A stretch of 64,000 nucleotides of DNA from Tritrichomonas musculus (taxonomy: Eukaryota > Parabasalia > Tritrichomonadida > Tritrichomonadidae): contig JAPFFF010000051.1 of NCBI GenBank assembly GCA_039105265.1, forward strand, positions 1,054,001-1,118,000, written 5' to 3'. Within the stretch, counting starts at the first letter, position 1. Each line of letters starts with the position of its first letter. Below are positions 52,562 through 62,785 of the stretch, one piece after another. A program made the translations under genes and the position numbers. The notes under the pieces are model-generated. The model was not told where the DNA came from. It saw only the letters and a list, made by a program, of their open reading frames with translations, and made no database searches.

Positions 52562-53925
52562 ATTTACGCTTTTTTATATTTTTTTTTTTTTTTTTTATTA
52601 ATTCTATCTTTTTTTATAAATAAAATATAATATTAAAAACGATTAAAAATTATTCAAAAAGTTAAATATCTATCATTTTTTTGAGTTAAATAAACTTTTT
52701 TCTATAAAATTGAATGCAAGACTATTTCAATGTTACATATAACTTTTTGCATTCAATTTTAAAATTTTATTTTTCCTTCTTCAGAAATTATACACATGAT
52801 CAAAAAAAATTCAATTTTTATTTTATATTATGAAAAAGTTGATTTTTAAAAATAAAATTTATTTAAAAAATAAATTTTTGCTTCCCTATTTTCAAGCATA
52901 CATATATTTTCTGCCGTAAGTTCCTCATTTTATTGACGTATTTTTGGCGTAATTTTGAAAGATATGCCTCTTTTTTTGGAATAAGAAATTCATCATGTAA
53001 TTCGAAACGCTGAATTACATCTCAGCTCTTCCAGTTTCTACGTTTAAACATTACGGATTTGAGTTATATAATTTTTTTCGAAAAAAGTATGATAATTGCT
53101 TTGTTTAGCTTTCAAGATTCATCAATTGTTTTTTATATAAATTTGAGAGGTTATTTGTCTGGTCCGAATTATCGAATCCAGTTTACCATTCAAAAAGAAA
53201 AAAGACTTTCATCAATGTTTTTTGAGTGGATTTGGAGATATTATATGATGTTATCAATTTTTTGTATAGCTCGTATCATTGATGATATGAATTTTATTAT
53301 TGACCAATAAAGATGAAAATTTTTTGACCAAAAAGGTTAATTTATTTTTATCCCAATAATCGTTTTTTACTATTTATGCAGATTAAAAAAATATCAACAC
53401 CTATTCAATATTTAGCAACCACGCTTAATCAAATATTAAATGATTACTAAGTTAATTTAAAAATGAATGACATTTTTGTGAAATATTAATATATAACATA
53501 AATTCTAACAAAAAATACAACATTCTTTCTTACATATCGAAATATTGCAAAAGTATTAATAAACCTTGGTATAAAAAAGTGAAATAATACCAATTATTAA
53601 AACTTCATAAATAATTTTAAATATGCTAGATATTTTTTTCACAAATAATGAAACAGATCAGCGAATAAAAATGATCTTTTTCTAATTTAAACCGATGAAT
53701 GCACAGTTTAGAGAATTTTCGTAGCGTTTTTTTTTATTGAATGTATTATTGAAAATTGTGAAGATTTATATAGGGAGATACTCAATATTGAAATGATTAT
53801 TTAGGTTATTTTAAATTTTTTCAAAAAAAAAAGAATTGAAAAAATTCTATTTAAATATGGTCAAATCATATTAAAATTGTTTATTTATTATTTAAGAAAA
53901 GGATCAATCAGATAATAATAACTTT
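52562..53925. other. AT-rich intergenic region
   Basis: 1.36 kb. An 83-codon plus-strand open stretch at 53059-53310 has low-complexity hydrophobic composition and no recognisable domain; I do not consider it a gene. Long T runs occur after the kinase gene. Confidence 0.55.
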
Positions 53926-55854
53926 ATGACAAATATTAATCCGAACAGTGATGGATCAGAAGAAAAAGAGAAATTAATTAAAAATAATAGTGATATATCA
54001 TCTTCCGATACAAATATTCAAACAAAAGAAAAAGAAAAGATCGAAACATACCCCGATACAGGAAAACCACAAAAGCAATGGTACAAAGATTATATTCAAA
54101 AAATTGTAGCTTTTTTTATTAAAATTATTACCTTTATTGTTAGCATTTTTACTATATGTTTCCATACCTCAGAAGAAGACATAAAAGAAGACGAATATAC
54201 ATCAAAACCCATCGACACACAAGAACGTGAAATACAAAAAGATGTTTTTCAAGATCTCTCAAAAAGTGAAGATGCAAATCAAGAAACAACATCTACCAAA
54301 AATACAAATCAAGAATTACCATTTGAAAATGTAAATCATAAAATTCTTACTGAAGATTCTGATCAAAATACAAATTGCGATGATATCGAAGCAGAACTTC
54401 CTCTTAAAAATACCAATCAAGAAGCATCTATTAAAAATACTAATTATGAACAAGCCTCCGAAAATGACAATCAAGAATCTTACTCTGAAGATAAGACTCA
54501 AAATCTTACTCTTGAAGAACCCAAACAAGAAAGTTCTACTGAAGAAGAAAATCAATCAGTGAATCAAGAAAGCAATGACAATACCAAACTTATTAAGAGA
54601 TCAATATATCAGCCATTCCCAAATAAAAAAGCAAAATTAAAAGGTCAAATTAAGGTCAAAATCAATGACAATCAAAATCCATTCAAAATCAAATTTTCCA
54701 CATTTATCGAACTTGATATGCATGACACAGACAATGAAATAAAAGACGCACTTGACTGGGTTCCAATCATTCGTGATCTTCTCTTTAATTGTCTCACTAA
54801 AAAAGTCAACATTGTCAGCTTCATTACTGGACAATTCTCAACTCAAGCATCTACTTCGAAGAACATCCCAGTTCTTCGTCCTCTTGTTTTTCTAACAGCG
54901 AAGAGGCTTGGCTTTGACAGCTACATCAGCCTTACGAACAGAGCCGTCATTTTTGTTGACATTGCGACATACAAAAACGACCCGAATGATTTGAATGATT
55001 TAGAAGAACTTTTTAAGATGACAACGATGGATGCAGATGTAAACAATTCAGAAGAAAACGATCAAAAACGATACGCCATCATTGAAAAAGTAGATAAAAG
55101 TTTCACTGATGACGATGATGATGAAGAAGGACTTGACTATGACAACGACTATGACATTGTTGAAGAAGTCAGCGAGAATGATGACGACTTTCTGAACTTT
55201 TATGAAAAAGAAAGTTACGTTAATAATGACCGTTATAGAGATAAAGAAGAAGATGACGCAGACAATCATTTCTATCAGGATACTGCTTTTTGGGAAGTTC
55301 AAAAACTGTTCCCACAGATGCCAAGCATTTGCATTAAAATCATCTGCACCAACAGGAAAGAGAGCCAAGCAGTTAGCTATGCGAAAGCATTTGAAGAGAT
55401 GCTTTTTAAAAAAGATGATAACGGTTATGCACGTTATTTGACACAAAAAGTGACAGAGGAAGAATTGATTAGCATCAGAAAGAGGAATAAAAGAATTGCT
55501 AATAAAACCAATTTGAAAGAAGCATTGAATGTCTTCACGGTTGAAAGAGCAGTTGATTCAAAGAGAGAAGATGGATGTCCAAGATTCATTCCATCAATTG
55601 AAGTTGACTTATCACATGCAGATTACAATGAAGCAGTGAACACATTGAATGAAATAATGAACAATTTGAAAGACATTAGTTTTGCAGAAATTGTGCTGAA
55701 CTTTTCTTTGGAGCCAAAAGGATGCTCAATCAATGAAGTTTTGCATTTTATGAATAATAAAGAAATGAGTGATGGAATTCATATGAAAGAAATAAAAGAA
55801 GAACGACCAAATCATTTCCGATTTGCTATCTATAACGATAATTATGTGATTTAA
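53926..55854 (+). CDS. Acidic protein with a hydrophobic anchor and two possible Smr-like domains
   Basis: 642 residues. A hydrophobic segment at about 64-84 (FFIKIITFIVSIFTI) suggests a membrane-associated N-terminus. Residues about 125-220 are an acidic Asn/Gln/Glu repeat of the form (N)TNQE..(S)E. Two segments look like diverged Smr domains: about 262-355 (ELDMHDTDNEIKDAL ... VSFITGQFS ... NRAVIFVDI) and about 560-640 (EVDLSHADYNEAVNTL ... EIVLNFS). The first keeps the LDxH pattern and a TGxF in place of TGxG; the second has VDLS. Between them is an Asp/Glu-rich low-complexity region (about 385-445). Smr domains in other proteins are nucleases or nucleic-acid binding; here the assignment is tentative. 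Base composition is GC-richer in the middle third. Confidence 0.6.
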   Translation: MTNINPNSDGSEEKEKLIKNNSDISSSDTNIQTKEKEKIETYPDTGKPQKQWYKDYIQKIVAFFIKIITFIVSIFTICFHTSEEDIKEDEYTSKPIDTQEREIQKDVFQDLSKSEDANQETTSTKNTNQELPFENVNHKILTEDSDQNTNCDDIEAELPLKNTNQEASIKNTNYEQASENDNQESYSEDKTQNLTLEEPKQESSTEEENQSVNQESNDNTKLIKRSIYQPFPNKKAKLKGQIKVKINDNQNPFKIKFSTFIELDMHDTDNEIKDALDWVPIIRDLLFNCLTKKVNIVSFITGQFSTQASTSKNIPVLRPLVFLTAKRLGFDSYISLTNRAVIFVDIATYKNDPNDLNDLEELFKMTTMDADVNNSEENDQKRYAIIEKVDKSFTDDDDDEEGLDYDNDYDIVEEVSENDDDFLNFYEKESYVNNDRYRDKEEDDADNHFYQDTAFWEVQKLFPQMPSICIKIICTNRKESQAVSYAKAFEEMLFKKDDNGYARYLTQKVTEEELISIRKRNKRIANKTNLKEALNVFTVERAVDSKREDGCPRFIPSIEVDLSHADYNEAVNTLNEIMNNLKDISFAEIVLNFSLEPKGCSINEVLHFMNNKEMSDGIHMKEIKEERPNHFRFAIYNDNYVI

Positions 55855-56229
55855 TTAAATTGATTTTTTTTTTTTTTTTTTTACATATGTTTTTATTGCT
55901 GAAATTGTAAAAAAAATATCAAGACATATATATCATTATGATGATAATAATTACAGCATGATATGAATACAATGATGTTGTAATTATGAATTTGGTTGGT
56001 GATGCATTATTTGTTTATTAATGTTTTTCAATTATCACCATTAATGACTACTCAGTAAAAAAAAAAAAAAAAACATTAATAACCTTGGTATATACCAAGG
56101 TTTAACATGTTAAACACGAAATAACTATACGCATTATAAGAGTTGATTAATGTTTTTTAGTTATTAATGATGAATTTAAAAAAGTTTTAAGAGAATGCTT
56201 TATTTCATTGATTTTAATTATGCTTTTTT
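55855..56229. other. AT-rich intergenic region with small inverted repeat
   Basis: No gene. An inverted repeat (ACCTTGGTATATACCAAGGT at about 56081) forms a perfect 10-bp palindrome. A 21-nt T run follows the upstream gene. Confidence 0.6.
56081..56100. repeat. Perfect 20-bp palindrome
   Basis: ACCTTGGTATATACCAAGGT is its own reverse complement. It lies between a gene ending on the plus strand (55854) and one ending on the minus strand (56230), so it could serve as a terminator-like or protein-binding site. Confidence 0.5.
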
Positions 56230-57151
56230 TTATGAATTGGATAGAGATTCTCTTCTGGAATTTTCTTTAAAATTATTTGGTATCATCAAAAAAGAATCAT
56301 CTGCAATAAAAATTTCATTTTGGTTGATTGAATTCAATCTTGAGTTTTCTTCAATAGAAATAATATGAAGATCATCGCAGTCACTAAATGCATTTGAACC
56401 CAAATATATTACATTTCGAGGAATAATAATGCTTTTGATAGAAGATCCTTGAAAAGCTTTTTTTTTCAATTATTTGAAGTTTAAAATTGTGTGTAAGATT
56501 AATATTTCTTAGATTTTTACACTTATAAAAAGCACCTCTCCGATTTTAAATAAATGAATTGGCAAATTAATATATTCAATTGAGGATTCTGCCAAAGCTT
56601 TTTCTTCAATTATTTGAAGCTCGGAATTTTCCTGAAATTCAATAGTACGAAGATATTTGCATTTAAAAAATGCATATTTACAAATTTGAGTCACATGAGA
56701 TGGAATAAATAAGCTTTCAATTTTAGATTCAGAAAAAACAGTATTTCCAATTTTTTGAAGTTTTGAATTTTTTGGTATTTTTACATTTAGTTTTTTACAA
56801 TTTTTAAAAGAGCCTGGCGAAATCTCTGTGAGATTTGGTGGTAATGTAATAATTTTGATGCTGGCATATAAAAATGAACTTTCAATTGTTTTTATTTTTG
56901 AATTCGTTGAAAATTGAATATTTTCTAAATTTAAGCAAAACTCAAAGGCATTCCGATATATATCAGTAAAATTGTCCGGAAATCAAATGCTTTTTATTGA
57001 TGTATATTCAAATGCTTTTTTATCAAATATTTGAAGTTTAGAATTTATTGGAATCTCAACTTGACTGAGATTTTCACAATGTGAAAATGCTCCTTTACAA
57101 ATTTTGTTTATATTTGATGGAATACTGAAATCTCTTATTGCAGAATATTCT

Positions 57152-57199
<48 letters not shown>

Positions 57200-58298
57200 T
57201 TGATGGAATACTAAAATTAATAAGTATTTGCATACTTTTTTTGTTAAAATTGTTAATTTTGAATTTTGAGGAATTTCAATATGGCGAAGATTTTTACAAT
57301 TACAAAATGCATAAGATGAAATTTATGTGACTTGTGGTGGGATTGTAATATTTTCAATATTTGAATTAGAAAATGTAAAAGAGCCTATTTTTTTAATAAA
57401 TGGAGGAATTGTAACCTCTTTTATATCATGTGTGCAAAAAAGAAGAACATCATATTCATCGATTTCAACACTTGATTTTCCTAGGATTAATTTTTTATCA
57501 TACATCATAATATTTTGCTGTTCACTTGGATTTATAATTAAAGATGCAAATGATATTTTGCCAATTAATGCTTCTAATTCACAAAAACTTGAATGAATAA
57601 GAATAATTTCCGAATGATCTGGAATTTCGAAATAATAGATTTTTGAATCTGAAAAGGCACCTTCAACAATTTCTGAAACATGAATCGGAATTATCATTTG
57701 TTCAATTGAGGTACCAGAAAAAGCTTTTTTGCCAATAACTTTTAGTTCTGAATTTATAGGAATATCAATTTTTTGTAATTTTTTACAATCAGAAAATGCA
57801 TTTTCGCCAATGATTTTTAGCTCTGTATTTTTTGGACATTAACATATTTTAATTCTTCACAATCTCCAAAAGCGCCTTTTTTATATGTGTTGTATGTATC
57901 GGAATTACTCTTTTTTCAATTATTGTGCGGGAAAACGCAAATTCACCAATTATTTTAAGTTCTGAATTGGAGTGAATTTCTAATTCTCTACCATTGCAAC
58001 AGCAGAAAGCATTATCATCAATTATAGTCACATGAGGTGGTATTTTTATACTTTCAAAACATGAATCATAAAAAGCATATTTCCCAATTATCTTTAAATT
58101 AGAAGCATTTGAAATTTCTACATAGCGAAGTTTACTACAATTATAAAATGCATATTCATCAATTATTTCCAAATTAGAATTACTTGAAATTTCCAAACAG
58201 CAAAGATTAGAACAATTACAAAATGCATATGATAATATTTCAGTAACTTGCATTTGCTGAATCAATACCTGCAACTCCAGCAGTTTGATCTTCTTCAT
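56230..58298 (-). pseudogene. Decayed BspA-like LRR_5 gene
   Basis: The minus strand is a series of LRR_5 repeats (ILSYAFCNCSNLCCLEISSNSNLEII, IDEYAFYNCSKLRYVEIS, IPPHVTIIDDNAFCCC, FKKGIGSFTFSNSNIENITIP-like units) running the whole 2 kb, but split by at least five frame changes or stops. A run of 43 A interrupts it at 57154-57196, flanked by copies of ATATTTGATGGAATACT. LRR_5 proteins are the largest surface and internal repeat family in trichomonads; no signal peptide or anchor is seen. The repeats themselves are well kept, so decay is recent. Confidence 0.75.
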
Positions 58299-58749
58299 TT
58301 AAAAAGTAAAAAAAAAAAAAAAAAAAAAAAATAAAAAAAAAAAAATAAAAAAAAAAAAAAAAAAAAAAATGGAAAATTTATTTAAACAGGCTCATGCAGC
58401 CACTGAATATTATTGGATGAGTATCTTTTTGAAAATATTATTGGATGAGTAAATAACAAAATATTATTCATATCTTGTTCAATTAATTCTATTTCATGAA
58501 GACAATCATTTTTATAAGCTTCTTTGATAGATTCTTCCGAAATAAACTTATTTGTTGATTGAAGTAAATGTTCAGGGATGTGAGTAATTTTATATCTGAA
58601 ATCAATTCTTCATACTGAGTTTTTGTAAGTTCTTTACCTAAATAATAAGTTTCTTTAAAATATTCTTGATGCTCAGCAGATATTTTATTAAGTTTGTTTT
58701 GAATATATTTTTCAACTTCAACTTGATCATTAAATTGTATAACTGACAT
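58299..58749 (-). pseudogene. Small unrecognised gene with a frameshift
   Basis: From the ATG at 58749 (MSVIQFNDQVEVEKYIQNKL) a frame continues 65-70 codons, then a neighbouring frame takes over near 58590 with similar composition (PEHLLQSTNKFISEESIKEA, CLHEIELIEQDMNNIL) to about 58410. A single shift joins them. Helical, charged, not recognised. Between it and the LRR pseudogene is a long A-rich low-complexity run (58305-58370). Confidence 0.45.
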
Positions 58750-58966
58750 TTTCGCTTATTTTAGACTTATTAAAAAAATGTATTAAAAAGAAATTAGCAT
58801 TAATTTTTGAAAGTTAAAAATTTCTTCTCGGTCATGATTTTCAAATGATTTCACATAAATGTAGTTTTTCAATTTCCCAAATAAAATTTTCCTTTCGCAA
58901 AAACATTTAAGTCGTGTCGTCGTGTCGTGTCCTGACTGATTTAACGAACAAAAATAAATTTATTCA

Positions 58967-59491
58967 TTAAACAAGAACATATTTTAAGTTCATGTGAAAT
59001 TTACCGGTTAAATCATTGTACTCTTTATTGAAATACTGTTTAAAATCAGTTACAACTATATTATCTTTAATAACTTTAATTGCATCTATTTTTCTGATTA
59101 ATGATGATTTAATCCCACAACAACCGCATTCCTCATCAACTTGAATTTCAACTTTGCCATTAGTCATCGTTTGAATAATATTTGTTAAATCCTCTAAAGG
59201 AATGACAATAGTTCGTTTAGATATTAAGTTTGCGATTAATGTTTTATCTTGATTAAGTAATATACTAGCATACGTTTCAAGTATTAATTCTTTCACATCA
59301 TTTTGATCTTCTATATCTGAAAGTTCGACTTCTCTTGTTTCAAATGTTGATTGTTCAGGATCTGTTTTAACTTCAGCTGGGTAAGGAGTTTGGACGTAAA
59401 TGTTATTATTAAAGTTATTATTTGATGAGGAAGCAGCGTTTGGTTCTAATGAGACATTATTGAATTGGAAAAATTTTTCAATTTTTTCCAT
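58967..59491 (-). CDS. Unrecognised 174-residue protein
   Basis: An Asn/Ser-rich start (residues 15-32) precedes an acidic helix and a compact second half with VIPLEDLTNIIQTMTNG, a Cys cluster (CGCCG at about 124-128) and RKIDAIKVIKDN. The Cys cluster and strand pattern suggest a small folded domain, perhaps metal binding. Similar unnamed domains may exist in other trichomonad proteins (not verified). The start at 59491 is the first ATG. A GTCGTGTCGTGTC tract lies just 3' of it (58914-58932). Confidence 0.6.
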   Translation of the reverse strand: MEKIEKFFQFNNVSLEPNAASSSNNNFNNNIYVQTPYPAEVKTDPEQSTFETREVELSDIEDQNDVKELILETYASILLNQDKTLIANLISKRTIVIPLEDLTNIIQTMTNGKVEIQVDEECGCCGIKSSLIRKIDAIKVIKDNIVVTDFKQYFNKEYNDLTGKFHMNLKYVLV

Positions 59492-59520
59492 CTATTTTAC
59501 AAAAGAACACCATAATTTTG

Positions 59521-59694
59521 TGATCTGCAAAATATTATTGGTATAATTGACAATTACGATAGTAATTGCCCAGAAGTCCCCGTTTCTGATGATATTGAAG
59601 ATTATTATATTTGGCTTTCAAATAATTTTTCAAAATATGAGTCATTGTTAAGTTCAAAAATACCAGAAATATTAAGTTCACCAAATCTTTAATT
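59521..59694 (+). pseudogene. C-terminal coding fragment without start
   Basis: Plus strand open for 58 codons with no ATG: NIIGIIDNYDSNCPEVPVSD, then EDYYIWLSNNFSKYESLLSS and a stop. Coding-like composition but nothing before it in any frame. Unrecognised. Confidence 0.35.
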
Positions 59695-60245
59695 CAATAA
59701 AAATGATATATCTATATTTATAGCGATTTTTATTCTGATTAAAATTGAATGAACACATTGAAAATTTGAATGACCCAAACCTTATATATCAAATTTATCC
59801 ATTTATAAATAACTATCTACAGAATAAATTATTTTTAATTTTAGTACTAACTATACTAATTTAAATTATGATGATAAATTTAGCTTGGGTGATTCATACA
59901 CTTTTTTTTCAAAAACATTTCAAAATATCATAAGATGATTTTATGATAAAAGGCTAATATTTATTATATAGATGCTTTGCTTATATTTATATAAAATGGA
60001 ATAAAATAAATCCATTTTGTTTTATTTTTTGTCATTTTTTTTCTCAAAAACTGTCAGTCGAAAATTATAAACTTACCTATAATTATAGTTCACTATTGAT
60101 GATAAGCATATCCTATAAGTTTTATTAAATTTGACAGCTGATAATTTTTTTTTTCCACCTCTAACAAAACATTCAATTGAGAAAAGTGTCGATTTTCCAC
60201 TATCCTTTTTGAAAAAGTTTATATAAAAAAATAATCATTTTTTAA
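59695..60245. promoter_or_regulatory. Upstream region of the glycine-rich protein gene
   Basis: 550 bp of AT-rich DNA without coding sequence. TCATTTTTT at 60235 puts the A of TCA 9 nt before the ATG at 60246. Confidence 0.45.
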
Positions 60246-61760
60246 ATGACTGATTTTTTTATCAGTGAACTAAAGCAAGCAAAAATTGAGATAGAAAATA
60301 TCATTGGAGAACAAAACAAAGTATTACAAAGGTTGAAAGATATAGAAGATAAAATTCAAACAAATCTGAATATGATAGATCCATCTAATGCCAATAAAAA
60401 TTCAGACCCAGAACAAAAACCAAGCTTAACAGATATTCAAAAACAGTTAAATGAATTGCGCGATTTACAAAATTTATTTCAAAAACAATTTAACGATTCA
60501 GAAAAAGCAAACAGTCAATTGCAAGGTCAATTGGATGACTCAAAAAAATTGATCACTGAGCAACAAGAAAAAGTGAAAGATTTGGAATCAAATATAGAGT
60601 TACTTCAAAGTCAAATGAATGATTCTAACAACGTGAATGCTGAACAGCTAAGTAAGATGAAATCATTAGAAAATCTAGTAACTCAGCTGAGGAAGCAATT
60701 GGAAAAATCAGATACAGAACATAAAAAGCAATCCTTAATCGAAGGCCAAATTGTTGCGCGTGTGGAAAAAGGACTGCTGATCAAAGCAGAGATAAATTTG
60801 AATAGTGAATGTGGAACACTTGACACGTCCAGAAGCAAAGTTATCGTTAGCATGAGTGATGCGAAAAGCCTTGGAATTGAAGCGTATGAAAAAGGAGAAA
60901 CAATCACATCACTTCACATGCGAACAACATTTGCACGTGGTTCAGGCACGTACTACGTGAGGTGCATCGCGTTTAACAGCGATGGAGAATCAAAAGAAAT
61001 CGTGAGCAACCCAGTGACAACGATTTTAAGCAGTTTCTCATTCGATTATGAAGGGAAAAAAAGTCCAGCAACAATTTCACTTCCGCGAGGCGAGTACAAA
61101 CTGGAAGTCTGGGGTGCAAAAGGAGGCGACTCAACTGGCAATGGCTGGGGTGGTCGAGGTAGTCAAACAGCTAAAGGAGGTTTAGGCGGTTATTCACGGG
61201 GAATTCTGAGCCTGGTCAAGAATGAGACGGTTTACATTTACGTCGGTGAAGAAGGCCGACCATCGAAATCGTCAGACGGTTCGACTACCGAAGGAGGCTT
61301 CCCTGACGGAGGGGGAACAAGAACGGGCCACCATAATGGTTACACGACTGTGCCAGGCGCAGGAGGCGGTTCGACATCAATTCGAATCGGAAGTGACACA
61401 GAATACAACCGGGTGATTGTCGCTGGCGGAGGTGGCGGAGCAGGTGGCGATTCTGGCTATGTTGATCCTGGCGGTTTTGGAGGAGGCCTGAATGGAGGCA
61501 ACTGCAGCTATTGCAATTCACTCCAGAGCCAGGGCGCCGGCACTCAGACAGGCAGCACGCCCGGCTGCGGTAACGGCAGCGACGGAGATCGGGGCAGGTT
61601 TGTCTATGGCGCTACCGGCAAATACTGTCAGGGACGCGATTCAGGAGGAGGCGGAGGCGGCGGCTGGTACGGAGGTGGAAGTGGCGGATTCGGAGATTGG
61701 ACTAATGCTTCAAGTGGCGGCGGTGGATCAGGCTGGACATTCACTAAGTCTAGCATGTAA
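60246..61760 (+). CDS. Coiled-coil and glycine-rich domain protein, stopped early
   Basis: 504 residues to a TAA. Residues about 5-165 form a long coiled coil (repeats of Q..L.DS.K...EQ). About 165-255 is beta-rich, perhaps Ig- or fibronectin-like (GTYYVRCIAFNSDGESKE). From 260 it is a glycine-rich domain as in ALK/LTK-type receptors and many trichomonad proteins: LPRGEYKLEVWGAKGG, VYIYVGEEGRP, VIVAGGGGGAGG, GGGGGGGWYGGGSGGFG. The domain is not finished at the stop: the same frame continues 56 codons to 61931 with the expected C-terminus. The last two thirds are strongly GC-rich. No signal peptide is seen, so the location is unclear; Ser/Gly proteins of this type may be surface or cytoskeletal. 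Confidence 0.85.
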   Translation: MTDFFISELKQAKIEIENIIGEQNKVLQRLKDIEDKIQTNLNMIDPSNANKNSDPEQKPSLTDIQKQLNELRDLQNLFQKQFNDSEKANSQLQGQLDDSKKLITEQQEKVKDLESNIELLQSQMNDSNNVNAEQLSKMKSLENLVTQLRKQLEKSDTEHKKQSLIEGQIVARVEKGLLIKAEINLNSECGTLDTSRSKVIVSMSDAKSLGIEAYEKGETITSLHMRTTFARGSGTYYVRCIAFNSDGESKEIVSNPVTTILSSFSFDYEGKKSPATISLPRGEYKLEVWGAKGGDSTGNGWGGRGSQTAKGGLGGYSRGILSLVKNETVYIYVGEEGRPSKSSDGSTTEGGFPDGGGTRTGHHNGYTTVPGAGGGSTSIRIGSDTEYNRVIVAGGGGGAGGDSGYVDPGGFGGGLNGGNCSYCNSLQSQGAGTQTGSTPGCGNGSDGDRGRFVYGATGKYCQGRDSGGGGGGGWYGGGSGGFGDWTNASSGGGGSGWTFTKSSM

Positions 61761-61931
61761 GCTTGGGAGAAAGGCGACCCTTCAAAAGCATCAAATTTTG
61801 CTCTAGACGGCCAGTACTACTTAAAAGACGCGGCGTGCATTGGCGGCGATCAAGAATTCCCTCGTAAGGATGGAAATGGAAATGAAAGAGGTCATAGTGG
61901 TAACGGTTTTGCCAAAATCACACCAATATGA
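61761..61931 (+). other. In-frame continuation of the glycine-rich domain after the stop
   Basis: Directly after the TAA at 61758-61760 the frame stays open: AWEKGDPSKASNFALDGQYY, DAACIGGDQEFPRKDG, ERGHSGNGFAKITPI, then TGA at 61929. This is the usual end of the glycine-rich domain. It suggests a recent nonsense change, a sequencing error or stop readthrough. Confidence 0.85.
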
Positions 61932-62785
61932 AATTCAAGAAAAAATATAAATTCCTTTTTTTTTTTTTTTGGCAAAAGTTCGAGAAATTTATACAAGAAA
62001 CTTGCGATGCCGTTTATAAACTATGATTTTTTAAAAAAACAAGAAACTTGCTCCGCCGTTTATAAAAAAATTCTATTTTAATAAAACAAATAAATGATGA
62101 AAACAATAATAATAAAAAGCGGTGAAACAAACAAATAAATAATGAATAAATATCACAGAAAATAAAAATATAAAATTTAATTATAACCATATTGTCTTCA
62201 ATATTAGAAATATATTTGATTAATTAATATCTTAAAGCTCTCCTTCGGTGGATGCATAACCATCCTGGCCTGGTGAAGGCGGCATCTGTCAATGTAATTA
62301 ATTGATTTAATTGATGATTCTCAAAAATGTATGTGCTATAAAGAATTCCTCTTTTATTTATTATTACCTAAAGATTTTTGTAGGATACATAAATATATTA
62401 ATTCTGTTAAAAATGAATAATCTTTTAATCTAACTAATAAAATTTTATCGTAATTCCGATTTAGCCATACTTTAAATCAGCATTTTATACATAAGTCATC
62501 TAAAATTAGCATTCAATTAGTTTGGCAGACTGATAACAACAATAATTACAAGGGATTTGCATGGCTTAAAAGCAAATCTATCTGGATCAAGACACCAAAT
62601 TACTTCAAAAACAACATACAATGCATGAAGATAAAAGAAGTTATCAGGCCAATTCAAAGCAAGAATATCAAATTTATGGCTTTATATATCACCAAAAAGC
62701 TTATTAACAGGCTTCCTTTATTTATTTGGATTCTTCTTTAACTTTTATTCACTAAAAAAAGATTTAAAAATGTTTCTTACTTATA
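61932..62785. other. Intergenic region with direct repeats and a small coding relic
   Basis: A 27-bp unit (CAAGAAACTTGC, then GCCGTTTATAAA) occurs at about 61994 and 62040. Minus strand 62292-62235 encodes QMPPSPGQDGYASTEGEL and a stop in GC-rich codons, possibly the last exon or tail of a lost gene. A plus-strand open run at about 62575-62680 (WIKTPNYFKNNIQCMKI) is of unknown origin. Confidence 0.4.

Noticed and set aside
53059-53310. 83-codon open frame as a gene
   Set aside because: Low-complexity hydrophobic composition, no domain, no initiator-like motif; typical of chance frames here.
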